Positions 49,485-60,481 of a stretch of 64,000 bases of DNA are shown one piece after another. The DNA lies in assembly GCF_018882125.1 (NCBI RefSeq), contig NZ_JACVOZ010000002.1, positions 1-64,000 of the forward strand, given 5' to 3'. The notes beneath the pieces are model-generated. The model ran no database searches and was not told the origin of the DNA. It saw only the letters and a program-made list of their open reading frames with translations. The position numbers were made by a program, and so were the translations under genes. Position 1 is the stretch's first letter. Each line of letters begins with the position of its first letter. The DNA is from Polynucleobacter sp. AP-Melu-500A-A1 (GTDB lineage Bacteria; Pseudomonadota; Gammaproteobacteria; Burkholderiales; Burkholderiaceae).

Positions 49485-51530
49485 ATGCAATTTACCTTGA
49501 ACATTCCCATTCTCTGTGCAATTCCATTAGCACCATTAATTGGATCAATCATTGCTGGTTTCTTCGGTACTAAATTAGGTGGCAACCGTATCGGTCATGG
49601 CGCATGCCAATTTGTCACGATCCTTGGCGTAACGATCTCCTTTGTTCTATCTTGTAACGTGCTGGCTCAAGTAATGGATGGTTTTTATTTTAATGGTACG
49701 GTATATCGTTGGATGGAATTGGGTGAACTCAATTTAGATATTGGCTTCCTAATCGATTCATTAACTGCAACGATGATGTGTGTGGTGACCTTTGTCTCGC
49801 TGATGGTGCATATTTACACCATTGGTTATATGCGTGGTGAAGAGGGTTACAACCGTTTCTTTTCTTACATCTCTTTATTTACCTTTGCCATGTTGATGTT
49901 GGTGATGAGCAATAACCTCTTGCAACTTTTCTTTGGCTGGGAAGCGGTAGGCGTTGTTTCTTATCTTTTGATTGGTTTCTATTTTGAGCGTCAATCAGCA
50001 GTTTTTGCCAATATGAAAGCCTTCCTAGTAAACCGGGTTGGTGACTTTGGCTTTATTTTGGGTATAGGTTTATTGTTAGCAAGCACAGGTTCGATGCAAT
50101 ACGACGTGATTTTCTCTCAAAATACAGCATTAGCAGCGCAAACCTTGCCTGGTACTAGCTGGAGCTTAGTGACAGTGGCATGTATCTGTTTGTTCATTGG
50201 CGCAATGGGTAAGTCAGCCCAGTTTCCATTGCATGTTTGGTTACCGGACTCGATGGAAGGTCCAACACCTATTTCTGCTTTGATTCACGCTGCAACGATG
50301 GTTACTGCTGGCATCTTTATGGTTGCGCGTATGTCGCCATTGTTTGAACTATCCGATGTTGCTCTGAGCTTCATTCTGGTGATTGGTTCTATCACCGCTC
50401 TATTTATGGGTTTTCTGGGTATTGTGCAAACGGATATCAAGCGGGTGGTTGCCTATTCCACGCTTTCTCAGCTTGGATATATGACGGTAGCGCTTGGTGT
50501 ATCCGCCTATCCAGTAGCTATCTTTCATTTAATGACCCATGCATTCTTTAAAGCTTTGTTATTCCTAGCTGCAGGTAGCGTGATTTTGGGAATGCATCAC
50601 GAGCAAGATATGCGAAAAATGGGTGGCCTCTGGAAATACATGCCACTGACTTGCCTCATGATGTTATTGGGCAATCTTGCATTGATTGGCACGCCATTTT
50701 TCTCTGGCTTTTACTCTAAAGATTCCATTATCGAGGCGGTTGCAGCAAGCCATATACCTGGTTCAGGCTTTGCCTATTTTGCGGTGATGGTCAGTGTTTT
50801 TGTAACTGCTCTATATTCATTCCGTTTGTATTTCTGGGTATTTCATGGAAAAGCACGTTGGGGTCATGCAGATCATCATCACGATCATGTAGGGCAGGAT
50901 GAAGATCATGCGCACCATGGTCTAGCACCAGGACAGAAGCCCCATGAGTCCCCATTTGTCGTGACATTACCATTAATTCTGCTGGCAATTCCTTCGGTGA
51001 TTATTGGTTTCTATACCATCACACCACTTTTATTTGGCACTTATTTTGGTGATTCTATCTTTATTGACATTGCACGCCATCCAGTTATGAGAGAACTTGA
51101 AGATGAGTTCCATGGACCGTTAGCTATGGCAATTCATGCATTTACCTCACCAGTATTGTTATTGGTTGTGCTTGGTGTACTTACTGCCGCTGTTGGGTAT
51201 CTTTGGGCTCCTAAATTACCCGCTAAGTTAGCGCAAGCATTTGCACCAGTCAAAAAGCTGTTAGATCACAAATACTATTTAGATGAACTAAATCAATTGG
51301 TATTCGCTAAAGGCTTGCTGTGGATCGGTAATGTCTTGTGGTATCGAGGCGATCAAAAAATCATCGATGGATTTATTGTGGACGGCAGTGCCTACTCTGT
51401 TGGGCGCTTTGCTGGCGTCATTCGTCATTTGCAATCCGGTTATCTTTATCACTATGCCTTCGCCATGATTGCAGGCCTAGCGGTATTGTTAGCTTGGGTT
51501 TTGTACGCTTACCTGCCTTTTGTTCGTTAG
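49485..51530 (+). CDS. nuoL: NADH-quinone oxidoreductase subunit L
   Basis: 681 residues, antiporter-like with about 16 membrane helices and a C-terminal lateral helix. The essential Glu is in LLQLFFGWEAVGVVSYLLIG, and the essential Lys lies in GAMGKSAQFPLHVWLPDSMEGPTPISALIHAATMV (segment GKSAQFPLHVWLPD). A His/Asp-rich loop (HADHHHDHVGQDEDHAHHG, about residues 461-479) lies between helices and is discussed as a finding. It is the distal proton pump of complex I. Confidence 0.96.
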   Translation: MQFTLNIPILCAIPLAPLIGSIIAGFFGTKLGGNRIGHGACQFVTILGVTISFVLSCNVLAQVMDGFYFNGTVYRWMELGELNLDIGFLIDSLTATMMCVVTFVSLMVHIYTIGYMRGEEGYNRFFSYISLFTFAMLMLVMSNNLLQLFFGWEAVGVVSYLLIGFYFERQSAVFANMKAFLVNRVGDFGFILGIGLLLASTGSMQYDVIFSQNTALAAQTLPGTSWSLVTVACICLFIGAMGKSAQFPLHVWLPDSMEGPTPISALIHAATMVTAGIFMVARMSPLFELSDVALSFILVIGSITALFMGFLGIVQTDIKRVVAYSTLSQLGYMTVALGVSAYPVAIFHLMTHAFFKALLFLAAGSVILGMHHEQDMRKMGGLWKYMPLTCLMMLLGNLALIGTPFFSGFYSKDSIIEAVAASHIPGSGFAYFAVMVSVFVTALYSFRLYFWVFHGKARWGHADHHHDHVGQDEDHAHHGLAPGQKPHESPFVVTLPLILLAIPSVIIGFYTITPLLFGTYFGDSIFIDIARHPVMRELEDEFHGPLAMAIHAFTSPVLLLVVLGVLTAAVGYLWAPKLPAKLAQAFAPVKKLLDHKYYLDELNQLVFAKGLLWIGNVLWYRGDQKIIDGFIVDGSAYSVGRFAGVIRHLQSGYLYHYAFAMIAGLAVLLAWVLYAYLPFVR

Positions 51531-51554
51531 ACCTTTGTTACTTAAGTAGCCACT

Positions 51555-53021
51555 ATGATTCTTTCTTACGCCATCTGGACGCCGATTGTTTTTGGACTCA
51601 TCATTTTGTTTTATGGGTCTGAGAAGCCATCTGCTGGTGTTCGCTGGTTAGCGCTCATTGGTTCTGTGATCAGCTTTATTGCGACGCTTCCGCTAGTTTT
51701 GAATTTTGATATTGAAAATCCCGGAATGCAGTTTGTGGAGAAATTGGCTTGGATTCCGCGTTACGATATTAATTACTACTTAGGCGTTGATGGTATTTCG
51801 GTATGGTTCATTGTATTAACTGCATTTATCAATATCTTTGTCGTGATTGCTTCTTGGGAGTCGATTACCACCAAGGTATCCCAATATTTGGCTTCCTTCA
51901 TGATCCTGTCTGGATTAATGATTGGCGTATTTGCTGCGTTAGATGCTTTGCTATTCTATGTATTCTTCGAGGCGACTTTAATCCCGATGTACATCATCAT
52001 TGGGGTGTGGGGCGGACATAACCGGATTTATGCGGCATTCAAGTTTTTCTTATATACCTTGATGGGTTCCTTGCTTACCTTGATCGCGATGCTCTACCTG
52101 TACAACGTAACCAATACCTTTGATATCTTGGCTTGGCAAAATGCTCGTTTAGATATTGTTGAGCAGATTTTGTTATTTGCAGCTTTCTTTATGGCCTTTG
52201 CAGTGAAGGTGCCAATGTGGCCATTACATACTTGGTTGCCAGATGTGCACGTTGAAGCCCCAACAGGTGGTTCGGTAGTCTTGGCTGCCATCATGCTCAA
52301 ACTAGGCGCTTATGGCTTCTTACGTTTCTCATTACCGATTGCGCCAGATGCCAGTCAATATCTGGGTCCATTCGTCATCTTCCTCTCTTTGGTGGCAGTG
52401 ATTTATGTGGGTGCAGTGGCTTTGGTCCAGAAGGATATGAAAAAGCTCGTAGCTTATTCATCAGTCGCACATATGGGTTTTGTCACTCTGGGCTTCTTTC
52501 TTTTTAGCCCGCTGGGCATTGAGGGCGGTATTGTGCAGATGATCTCCCATGGTTTCGTATCGGGTGCGATGTTTCTCTCGATTGGCGTGCTCTATGACCG
52601 CATGCATACACGTCAAATTGCAGACTACGGTGGTGTTATCCATCGAATGCCGGTCTTTGCTGCCTTTGCAGTCTTGATGGCAATGGCAAACTGCGGCCTA
52701 CCGGCTACGTCTGGGTTTGTGGGTGAGTTTATGGTGATTTTGGCTGCCGTAGATTACGATTTCACCATTGGCTTGTTAGCCTCGACCACCTTGATTCTGA
52801 GTGCTGCGTACTCTTTGTGGATGGTCAAGCGGGTATTCTTCGGCGTCATTACCAATGAGCATGTAGAAACATTAAAAGATCTCAATGCCCGCGAGTATTT
52901 GATGATGGCCGTCTTAAGTATTTGCGTAATTGGTATGGGTGTTTATCCAAAACCATTTACCGACATCATTCATCCTGCCGTAATTAATCTGCTACAGCAC
53001 GTTGCTGTGAGCAAACTCTGA
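51555..53021 (+). CDS. nuoM: NADH-quinone oxidoreductase subunit M
   Basis: 488 residues, antiporter-like, about 14 helices. The functional Glu is in YVFFEATLIPMYIIIGVWGG in outline, and the Lys lies in AFAVKVPMWPLHTWLPDVHVEAP. It forms the middle proton channel of the membrane arm. It starts 25 bases after nuoL and ends 11 bases before nuoN. Confidence 0.96.
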   Translation: MILSYAIWTPIVFGLIILFYGSEKPSAGVRWLALIGSVISFIATLPLVLNFDIENPGMQFVEKLAWIPRYDINYYLGVDGISVWFIVLTAFINIFVVIASWESITTKVSQYLASFMILSGLMIGVFAALDALLFYVFFEATLIPMYIIIGVWGGHNRIYAAFKFFLYTLMGSLLTLIAMLYLYNVTNTFDILAWQNARLDIVEQILLFAAFFMAFAVKVPMWPLHTWLPDVHVEAPTGGSVVLAAIMLKLGAYGFLRFSLPIAPDASQYLGPFVIFLSLVAVIYVGAVALVQKDMKKLVAYSSVAHMGFVTLGFFLFSPLGIEGGIVQMISHGFVSGAMFLSIGVLYDRMHTRQIADYGGVIHRMPVFAAFAVLMAMANCGLPATSGFVGEFMVILAAVDYDFTIGLLASTTLILSAAYSLWMVKRVFFGVITNEHVETLKDLNAREYLMMAVLSICVIGMGVYPKPFTDIIHPAVINLLQHVAVSKL

Positions 53022-53031
53022 GTAAAAGCAA

Positions 53032-54531
53032 ATGCAAGCATTCGACCTATACGCTATCCTGCCAGAACTTGTTTTACTCATAGTCGCTAGCCTATTGTTG
53101 GTGGTGAGTGTTTATGTGCGTGAGAACCCAAGTTCTACACCAGGAGTAGAGCAAGATATTTTTCATACACCTCGCGGTGTAGGTTTTGTTTACTTCTTTA
53201 CTATCATCCTGCTGGTGTATTTGATATTTGCATTTTTAGGCCGGATGGGCGATATATCTTTAGTTGCCATGAATGGGCTGTTTCAGTCTGATCCATTATC
53301 GAATTTGCTGAAAGCATGTTCATGTGGAGCGGTATTGGTCGGCTTGATCTATTCCAAGCAATATCTCAAAGATAGGGCGATGTTCCGACCAGACTTTATT
53401 GTCCTGGTTCTGCTTGCTTTGTTAGGGCAGATGGTTCTGATTTCTGGCGCTAATTTACTGACTCTTTATCTTGGCTTAGAGCTCATGGCTTTGCCAATGT
53501 ATGCTTTAGTTGCAATGCGCCACAGTAGTGAAAAGAGTGTTGAAGCAGCCATTAAATATTTTATCTTGGGGGCTCTAGCTTCTGGATTCTTGTTGTATGG
53601 CATGTCCATGCTTTATGGGGTTACCGGCTCTTTAGATTTAATTGAGATATTTAAAATTGTGGCTGATCCACGTATTAATCACCTTGTGATGGCATTTGGT
53701 CTGGTATTTATTGTTGCTGGATTGGCATTTAAATTAGGTGTTGTTCCTTTCCATATGTGGGTGCCTGATGTCTATCAAGGTGCGCCAACAGCGGTTACCT
53801 TGATGATTGCTGCTGCACCAAAATTAGCAGCATTTGCTTTATTGTTCCGCCTCTTAGTCAATACCCTGTTGCCTCTTTTAGGCGACTGGCAACCAATGTT
53901 GATATTGCTTGCGGTTCTTTCTCTTGTTGTGGGTAATGTAACCGCAATTGCCCAAACCAATATAAAGCGCATGTTAGCTTATTCAGCAATTGCGCAAATG
54001 GGTTTTGTGCTTCTGGGTATGCTTTCAGTATTCGATGATCATGCGTTTAGTGCTTCTATGTTTTATGTAATCACTTATGTTCTGACAACACTGGGTACCT
54101 TCGGATTGCTGATGGTTTTATCCCACAAGGGATATGACTGCGAAACCCTAGACGGGCTCAAAGGATTAAATAAACAGCATCCATGGTTTGCTTTTATCGG
54201 CCTAGTAATGATGTTTTCCTTGGCTGGTATTCCTCCAACCGTTGGCTTTGCTGCCAAATTAGGAGTCTTAGAAGCCCTAGTAGATGCCGAGCATACATTC
54301 TTGGCAGTCATTGCTGTTCTGGCTTCTTTGGTTGGCGCCTTCTACTACCTTCGTGTAGTGAAGGTAATGTATTTTGATCAGCCAGACCATGAAATTACAG
54401 TATCAGGATCAGGTTTTGCCAAGGGAATTCTGGGCTTAAATAGTATTTTGGTATTAGTCATTGGCATTGTTCCTGCAGGTTTAATGAGTCTTTGTTTGGA
54501 TGCGATGCGTCGCACATTACTGGGTTCCTAG
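53032..54531 (+). CDS. nuoN: NADH-quinone oxidoreductase subunit N
   Basis: 499 residues, antiporter-like, about 14 helices. Key parts are [17 protein letters not shown] (functional Glu) and [27 protein letters not shown] in outline, with its buried Lys. The protein is the proximal pump next to NuoK. It is the last gene of the operon and is followed by a terminator. Confidence 0.96.
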   Translation: MQAFDLYAILPELVLLIVASLLLVVSVYVRENPSSTPGVEQDIFHTPRGVGFVYFFTIILLVYLIFAFLGRMGDISLVAMNGLFQSDPLSNLLKACSCGAVLVGLIYSKQYLKDRAMFRPDFIVLVLLALLGQMVLISGANLLTLYLGLELMALPMYALVAMRHSSEKSVEAAIKYFILGALASGFLLYGMSMLYGVTGSLDLIEIFKIVADPRINHLVMAFGLVFIVAGLAFKLGVVPFHMWVPDVYQGAPTAVTLMIAAAPKLAAFALLFRLLVNTLLPLLGDWQPMLILLAVLSLVVGNVTAIAQTNIKRMLAYSAIAQMGFVLLGMLSVFDDHAFSASMFYVITYVLTTLGTFGLLMVLSHKGYDCETLDGLKGLNKQHPWFAFIGLVMMFSLAGIPPTVGFAAKLGVLEALVDAEHTFLAVIAVLASLVGAFYYLRVVKVMYFDQPDHEITVSGSGFAKGILGLNSILVLVIGIVPAGLMSLCLDAMRRTLLGS

Positions 54532-54553
54532 CTTGTCAACTTGCTCGATTACT

Positions 54554-54585
54554 AAAGGCTCCATTAAGGGGCCTTTATCGTTTTT
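54554..54585 (+). terminator. Terminator of the nuo operon
   Basis: AAAGGCTCC (54554-54562) pairs with GGGGCCTTT (54568-54576), nine pairs with one G-T, around the loop ATTAA. ATCG and five T residues (54581-54585) follow. It lies 22 bases after the nuoN stop. Confidence 0.8.
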
Positions 54586-54654
54586 CACCTGCCATGAAAG
54601 TGACATTGATATTTTGTATGATGGAATACGTTTATTTATAAGGCTTTGATATTC

Positions 54655-55254
54655 ATGACCGAAAAATCATTTGAGGACTTGCCTGCTGGAGATCAGCATT
54701 TACAAGAAAAGCTGATATCCGGAGAGGATATCTATGGCGGTATATTTCTGCATATGAAGCGTGATAAGGTGTCTTTGCCAGATGGACAAGAAGCAGTTCG
54801 TGAGTACTTAACACATCCCGGGGCAGTAGCCATTGTGGCCCTTTTAAATGACGGCAGAGTTCTCCTAGAGCGCCAATATCGTTATCCTATTGCCAAGACA
54901 TGTATCGAGATTCCTGCTGGGAAACTGGATAGTGAAGAAGACCATTTGTCATGTGCTAAGCGTGAGCTGGAAGAAGAGACTGGCTATACCGCTAAAAAAT
55001 GGAGCTACATTCGCCGCATTCATCCCGTGATTTCCTATTCGACTGAATTGATTGATATTTATTTGGCTGAAGATTTAGTGCCGGGTAAAAGCAAGCTAGA
55101 TGATGAAGAGTTTTTGGATGTATTTGCCGCCCCACTGGACCAATTGATTGCCTGGGTTGAAGAGGGTGAAATTACGGATGTAAAAACCACTATTTCTGCT
55201 TATTGGCTTGACCGCTACAGGCGTGGACTAGTAAAGCCTCAACCTATCGAGTAG
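54655..55254 (+). CDS. NUDIX hydrolase (ADP-ribose pyrophosphatase-like)
   Basis: 199 residues from ATG 54655; a TTG at 54646 would add three. The Nudix box is exact: G, five residues, E, seven residues, RELEEETGY, in the segment starting AGKLDSEEDHL. RQYRYPIAKTCIEIPAG before the box is typical of ADP-ribose pyrophosphatases (NudF group). The enzyme likely hydrolyses ADP-ribose or another nucleoside diphosphate derivative. It follows the nuo operon, as often seen in Burkholderiales. Confidence 0.92.
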   Translation: MTEKSFEDLPAGDQHLQEKLISGEDIYGGIFLHMKRDKVSLPDGQEAVREYLTHPGAVAIVALLNDGRVLLERQYRYPIAKTCIEIPAGKLDSEEDHLSCAKRELEEETGYTAKKWSYIRRIHPVISYSTELIDIYLAEDLVPGKSKLDDEEFLDVFAAPLDQLIAWVEEGEITDVKTTISAYWLDRYRRGLVKPQPIE

Positions 55255-55318
55255 GGGTACTTAAAACCTATTAAAATGAGGGTATTGAATTTAGTACTTT
55301 TGCCCCGATATAAGTCTT

Positions 55319-55801
55319 ATGAAAGTTTATAACCTTGCTTGCCCAATGGAACATCGTTTTGAAGGATGGTTTGCCTCAGAGGAAGATTGCCTTGCTCAGC
55401 AAGACAAAGGCATTTTGGCGTGCCCAGTTTGCGATAGTACAGAAATTACCCGCATGCCATCGGCGCCACATATTGCCAGAACCTCTTCGACAGAATTAAC
55501 GGTATCTAAGGATGGCCCTAGCTTAAGCGGCGATGTTATTGCACTTGCTGGTAATGACCACTCTCAGCTTGAGGCGCAGGTTCAAGCAGCCTTCTTAAAG
55601 GGTATGCGTGATTTAATGGGGCGCTCAGAGGATGTTGGAAATACCTTTGCTGAAGAGGCTCGTAAAATCCATTACAAAGAGGCCCCAGAACGGAGCATTC
55701 GTGGACAAACGACCTTAGATGAAGCTGAATCCTTAAGAGATGAGGGGATTGAAGTCATGGCGATGCCTCTCATTCCAGCATTCAAAAATACTCTCCAATA
55801 A
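55319..55801 (+). CDS. DUF1178 family protein
   Basis: 160 residues. The N-terminal zinc-ribbon-like part has MKVYNLACPMEHRFEGWF (Cys8 and His12) and CPVCDSTEITRMPSAPHI. The C-terminal half reads VGNTFAEEARKIHYKEAPERSIRGQ in outline, then TLDEAESLRDEGIEVMAMP, which are the conserved DUF1178 blocks. The function is unknown. A role with nucleic acid or metal is possible but not shown. It stands between the NUDIX gene and the ABC transporter genes. Confidence 0.9.
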   Translation: MKVYNLACPMEHRFEGWFASEEDCLAQQDKGILACPVCDSTEITRMPSAPHIARTSSTELTVSKDGPSLSGDVIALAGNDHSQLEAQVQAAFLKGMRDLMGRSEDVGNTFAEEARKIHYKEAPERSIRGQTTLDEAESLRDEGIEVMAMPLIPAFKNTLQ

Positions 55802-55874
55802 AGCATTTCCTGCAAATCCCATATACTTGTTGGGACGTCCTTTTGGACCCAACTTGATGGATAGGGATACGTAA

Positions 55875-56624
<750 letters not shown>

Positions 56625-56647
56625 TCTCTGGAAAATAGGGCGTATTA

Positions 56648-57301
56648 GTGAATTTTTATGACATCCTTGCGCAGCTAGCGCAAGGAATCTCGTACACAGT
56701 ACTCGTTACATTAGTTTGTAGTGCTACAGGTTTGGTTATTGGCTTAACCCTGGCCTGCTTACGCCGATTGGCTATCCCTGGCTTAACTCCGTTTATTGAT
56801 ATCTATACCTATATATTTCGAGGTGTTCCCGTTCTAGTTTTGCTATTCATGGTGTATTTTGGCTTACCGAGTGTTGGACTTAAAGTACCACCATTAATGG
56901 CGATGGCGATGAGTTTAGGCCTTGTTACTTCTGCCTATCTTGCTGAGGTATTTCGCGGTGCCTTTAATTCTGTCAATGTAGTTGAAATCTTGGCAGGAGA
57001 GGCTATGGGAATGACTAAGCTGCAAGTCCTTTGGTATATCGACTTACCGCAAATGTTGCGTTTCTCTGTGCCAGGCATGATTAATGAATTCACCTCTGTT
57101 CTGAAGTATTCACCTTTTGCTTATACCGTAGGCATTCCAGAAATTACTAAACAAGCCATTGCTTTAACCTCCACAACCTTACGTGGGGTTGAGGTGTATT
57201 TTGCTGTGGGCATTTTATATTTTGCGATCTACCGTATTTTATTAGTAGGCATTCAGTTGATTAATCGCCATTACCAAATACCAGGACTAGGCAAAGCATG
57301 A
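56648..57301 (+). CDS. Amino-acid ABC transporter permease 1
   Basis: 217 residues from GTG 56648, His/Glu/Gln-type permease with five membrane helices. The N-terminal ISYTVLVTLVCSATGLVIGL and the EAA loop (EILAGEAMGMTKLQVLWYIDLPQ in outline) that contacts the ATPase are clear. FRGVPVLVLLFMVYFGLP is the conserved helix 2-3 segment. It forms a heterodimeric channel with the second permease downstream. Confidence 0.93.
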   Translation: MNFYDILAQLAQGISYTVLVTLVCSATGLVIGLTLACLRRLAIPGLTPFIDIYTYIFRGVPVLVLLFMVYFGLPSVGLKVPPLMAMAMSLGLVTSAYLAEVFRGAFNSVNVVEILAGEAMGMTKLQVLWYIDLPQMLRFSVPGMINEFTSVLKYSPFAYTVGIPEITKQAIALTSTTLRGVEVYFAVGILYFAIYRILLVGIQLINRHYQIPGLGKA

Positions 57302-57335
57302 GAAACCTATATAACAAATTACGTGGAGGTACGAC

Positions 57336-58073
57336 ATGTCTTTAATTCAGGTTCGCGCCCTAAAGAAAGTTTTTGGCGAGCAGGTCGTACTCTCAGATAT
57401 CAACTTCGATGTTCAAGATGGGCAGGTAAGGGTATTAATGGGTGCTTCTGGGTCAGGTAAATCCACCATCTTGCACTGCATTAACCGCCTAGAAGACCCT
57501 ACATCTGGTTCTATTGTTTTCCGTGGCAAAGAGGTTGCTGGCCCAGGTGTTGATGTCCGCGCCTTACGTAAGCAGATTGGCTTTGTTTTTCAGCAATTCG
57601 CCTTGTATAGCCACTTAACTGTTTTAGAAAACGTCTCTTTGGCTTTAAAAGTGCTTGAAGGTATGAAAAAGCCCGAAGCAGATGAAAAGGCTTTGGCCAC
57701 TTTAGAGAAATTTGATATGGCGATTCAACAGCATAAATACCCAGCGCAATTATCGGGAGGACAGCAACAGCGTGTTGCCATTGCCCGTGCTTTAGCAATG
57801 GATCCCGCAGTATTGGTGCTAGATGAGCCGACCTCAGCCCTAGATCCTATTATGTCGCGGGATGTCGCGGATCTGATTAATCGTCTTCATGACACGGGCA
57901 TCACCATGCTTTGTGTAACCCATGATTTAGCTTTAGCGCAAAACATTTCAGATACCGTGATGTTTTTGGATAAAGGCGTCATTCGTGCTGATGAAAAAAT
58001 TTCTATACTAGCAAGTGATACATCTGATCCCGATATTCAAGCATTCTTTGGCAATAAGGATGGCTTTAAATGA
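57336..58073 (+). CDS. Amino-acid ABC transporter ATP-binding protein
   Basis: 245 residues. Walker A GASGSGKST is at residues 36-44, Q-loop FVFQQFALYSHLTV, signature LSGGQQQRVAIARAL, Walker B VLVLDEPTSALDP, and switch His in CVTHDL. It is close to GlnQ/HisP ATPases. ACGTGGAGG precedes the ATG. Its stop overlaps the second permease start (ATGA). Confidence 0.95.
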   Translation: MSLIQVRALKKVFGEQVVLSDINFDVQDGQVRVLMGASGSGKSTILHCINRLEDPTSGSIVFRGKEVAGPGVDVRALRKQIGFVFQQFALYSHLTVLENVSLALKVLEGMKKPEADEKALATLEKFDMAIQQHKYPAQLSGGQQQRVAIARALAMDPAVLVLDEPTSALDPIMSRDVADLINRLHDTGITMLCVTHDLALAQNISDTVMFLDKGVIRADEKISILASDTSDPDIQAFFGNKDGFK

Positions 58074-58738
58074 ATACCTGGGTGATCTTTGAAACAGATC
58101 TAATCACACAGATGCCGCAGATATTGGCGGGTCTAGTAAATACGCTCAAGCTAGCGGGATTAATTAGTGTTACAGGCTTGCTCTTAAGTATTGCCGTTTT
58201 CTATTTGTCTATTAGTAAGAACTTTTTCATACGTACTGCGACCAATGCTTATATTTCTTTCTTTATTGGAATGCCGCTGATCGTATTGCTCTTTTTAATG
58301 TATTACGGGCTTCCACAATGGGGTCTAAGAATGGATCCTTTTGTAGTGGCTGCGATTGGATTTACCTTAAATGTAGGGGCCTATAACGCTGCTTATATGA
58401 AGACGGCCTATAACGGTCTGGATTTTATTCAGCTTGAGGCTGCTGCTGCACAGGGGTTTAGTCCTTTTCAGATTTTTCGCTTAATTACCTTGCCCCAAGT
58501 ACTGCGTTTATCGATACCTGCATTAACTAATCAAGTGATAGGTAACTTAAAAGACAGCTCAGTAGCCTTTTTAATTCAATACACGGAATTTTTTGCACGC
58601 ATGCAAGAGCTCGCTGCAAGCAACTTTCAATTCTTCAAGGCCTATTTATTAACCGCGATTGTTTACTTGGCTTTAGTTTCAGTCATTGTGTTGTGTGCTA
58701 GGGCTCTTGAGCGCAAGGTGATTTACCCGACATCCTAA
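58070..58738 (+). CDS. Amino-acid ABC transporter permease 2
   Basis: 222 residues, five membrane helices. FIGMPLIVLLFLMYYGLPQWG parallels the first permease, and the EAA loop is in LEAAAAQGFSPFQIFRLITLPQVLR. ALTNQVIGNLKDSSVAFLI is the usual C-terminal block. With the first permease it makes the membrane pore. It is translationally coupled to the ATPase gene and ends the cluster. Confidence 0.93.
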   Translation: MNTWVIFETDLITQMPQILAGLVNTLKLAGLISVTGLLLSIAVFYLSISKNFFIRTATNAYISFFIGMPLIVLLFLMYYGLPQWGLRMDPFVVAAIGFTLNVGAYNAAYMKTAYNGLDFIQLEAAAAQGFSPFQIFRLITLPQVLRLSIPALTNQVIGNLKDSSVAFLIQYTEFFARMQELAASNFQFFKAYLLTAIVYLALVSVIVLCARALERKVIYPTS

Positions 58739-58755
58739 TAAGATATCTGAGATGT

Positions 58756-58782
58756 AAAAAAAGTGACCCGAGGGTCACTTTT
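58756..58782. terminator. Bidirectional terminator between the ABC cluster and mmsA
   Basis: AAGTGACC (58761-58768) pairs with GGTCACTT (58773-58780) around a 4-base loop. Seven A residues precede it (58756-58762), giving a long T tract for the minus strand, and four T residues follow for the plus strand. It lies between convergent genes, 18 bases after the permease and 22 bases beyond the mmsA stop. Confidence 0.82.
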
Positions 58783-58803
58783 GATTTGGAAGCAATGATC
58801 TGA

Positions 58804-60324
58804 CTATTTTGAGGTAGGCATCGCAAATTCAGCACCTTTAGCGATGCTCTCTGGCCAACGCTGCATCACACTCTTTTGCTTGGTATAGAAACGCACACCT
58901 TCCTTGCCATAAGCATGCATATCACCAAAGATGGATTTTTTCCAACCGCCAAAGCCGTGCCAAGCCATAGGGACTGGAATAGGGACGTTAATCCCAACCA
59001 TGCCTACTTGAACGCGGCGAGCAAATTCGCGGGCGATATTGCCATCACTTGTAAAGCAAGCAACGCCATTACCGAATTCGCAAGAATTGACAAGCTTTAG
59101 GGCATCGGTAAAGTTGGCTACACGTATGCAAGACAATACCGGTCCAAAAATTTCTTCTAAATAAATCTTCATATCGGGTGTGACATTATCAAACAAGGTA
59201 CCACCAATAAAGAAGCCATTTTCGCTGCCAGTTACCTTCAATCCGCGACCATCTACTAAGAGCTTTGCACCTGAAGCTACACCGCTTTCGATATAGCTGG
59301 TAATACGATCTAAAGCTACTTTGCTAACAATAGGACCCATTTCAGCATCGAGCTCCATACCATTTTTCACCTTTAATGTTTTGGTGCGCTCGATGAGCTT
59401 TGGCATGATCTTTTCAGCGACATCTCCAACGAGAACAGCAACAGAGATGGCCATACAGCGCTCACCAGCAGAACCATAGGCTGCGCCAACTAATGCATCA
59501 ATGGCTTTATCAATATCAGCGTCGGGCATGATGACCATGTGATTTTTAGCACCACCCAGGGCTTGAGAACGTTTACCAAAATGGGAGCAACGCTCATAAA
59601 TGTAATTGGCAATTGGCGTTGAACCAACAAAGCTTACAGCCTTAACATCAGGATTTTCAATTAATGCATCTACCGCTTCTTTGTCGCCCTGAACTACATT
59701 AAATACGCCATCGGGTAATCCTGCTTCCTTCATCAACTTTGCCATCAATAGCGAGGCAGAAGGATCAATCGGGCTCGGTTTAAGAATAAAACTATTGCCA
59801 CAGGCAATCGCCACTGGGAACATCCACATTGGCACCATTACGGGAAAGTTAAAAGGCGTAATACCCGCTACTACACCCAGTGGTTGGCGCATCACCCAGT
59901 TATCGATATCGGTAGAGACTTGCTCTGTGTAGTCGCCTTTTAATAATTCCGGAATACCAGTGGCAAATTCAAGGATTTCAATACCTCGAGTAACTTCGCC
60001 CTGAGCGTCTGTAAATACCTTGCCATGCTCAGCAGTAATCATGGCAGCCAATTCATCGCGATGGGCATTAAGAAGCTCAAGGTATTTAAATAGGATGCGT
60101 GCGCGACGTAATGGGCTGGTTTGGCTCCAGCTTTCAAATGCCTTCTGGGCAACAGCTACGACCGCATCTACATCATTACGGCTGGCGAGTGCTACTTTAC
60201 GAGCCACTGTGCCTTTTGTAGGGTTGTATACGTCTGCAAAACGCCCATCTTTTGGGATAACTATATTTCCGCCAACATAGTGACCAGTATCATCGGTTGA
60301 GTCAAAGGCTTTAGGTGCATTCAT
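58804..60324 (-). CDS. mmsA: Methylmalonate-semialdehyde dehydrogenase (CoA-acylating)
   Basis: 506 residues. Catalytic Cys290 is in [11 protein letters not shown]. The NAD-binding segment is [21 protein letters not shown], in which ITPFNFP is typical of MmsA, and [11 protein letters not shown] follows. [10 protein letters not shown] and GWKKSIFGD are also conserved. The usual aldehyde-dehydrogenase general-base Glu position reads GGAKNHM, as in CoA-acylating members that lack that Glu. It acts in valine and propionate/beta-alanine-type catabolism. It is a single gene on the minus strand. Confidence 0.94.
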   Translation of the reverse strand: MNAPKAFDSTDDTGHYVGGNIVIPKDGRFADVYNPTKGTVARKVALASRNDVDAVVAVAQKAFESWSQTSPLRRARILFKYLELLNAHRDELAAMITAEHGKVFTDAQGEVTRGIEILEFATGIPELLKGDYTEQVSTDIDNWVMRQPLGVVAGITPFNFPVMVPMWMFPVAIACGNSFILKPSPIDPSASLLMAKLMKEAGLPDGVFNVVQGDKEAVDALIENPDVKAVSFVGSTPIANYIYERCSHFGKRSQALGGAKNHMVIMPDADIDKAIDALVGAAYGSAGERCMAISVAVLVGDVAEKIMPKLIERTKTLKVKNGMELDAEMGPIVSKVALDRITSYIESGVASGAKLLVDGRGLKVTGSENGFFIGGTLFDNVTPDMKIYLEEIFGPVLSCIRVANFTDALKLVNSCEFGNGVACFTSDGNIAREFARRVQVGMVGINVPIPVPMAWHGFGGWKKSIFGDMHAYGKEGVRFYTKQKSVMQRWPESIAKGAEFAMPTSK

Positions 60325-60361
60325 AGTGATTTGTGCTTATTATTTCAAGGGTGTTAAAAAT

Positions 60362-60392
60362 AAAGCCGAATGGCTCTTTAGCCTACGGCTTT
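60362..60392. repeat. Nested hairpin between mmsA and the OYE gene
   Basis: AAAGCCG (60362-60368) pairs with CGGCTTT (60386-60392), and inside it GGCT (60372-60375) pairs with AGCC (60380-60383), giving an 11-bp interrupted stem with a 4-base loop. It lies in the promoter region shared by divergent genes and has no T tract. It is possibly an operator or structured leader. Confidence 0.5.
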
Positions 60393-60481
60393 GCGGTCTC
60401 GTTTATTCTTATTTCTTCTATTTTATCGCTATATATTGAATTTGGTTATTTTCCCATTTTCTGAGTTTTTAAAGGTCTGCA

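Noticed and set aside
51338..51622. 94-residue plus-strand frame across the nuoL/nuoM junction
   Set aside because: It overlaps two well-supported genes in another frame and has Cys/His/Arg-rich random-like content.
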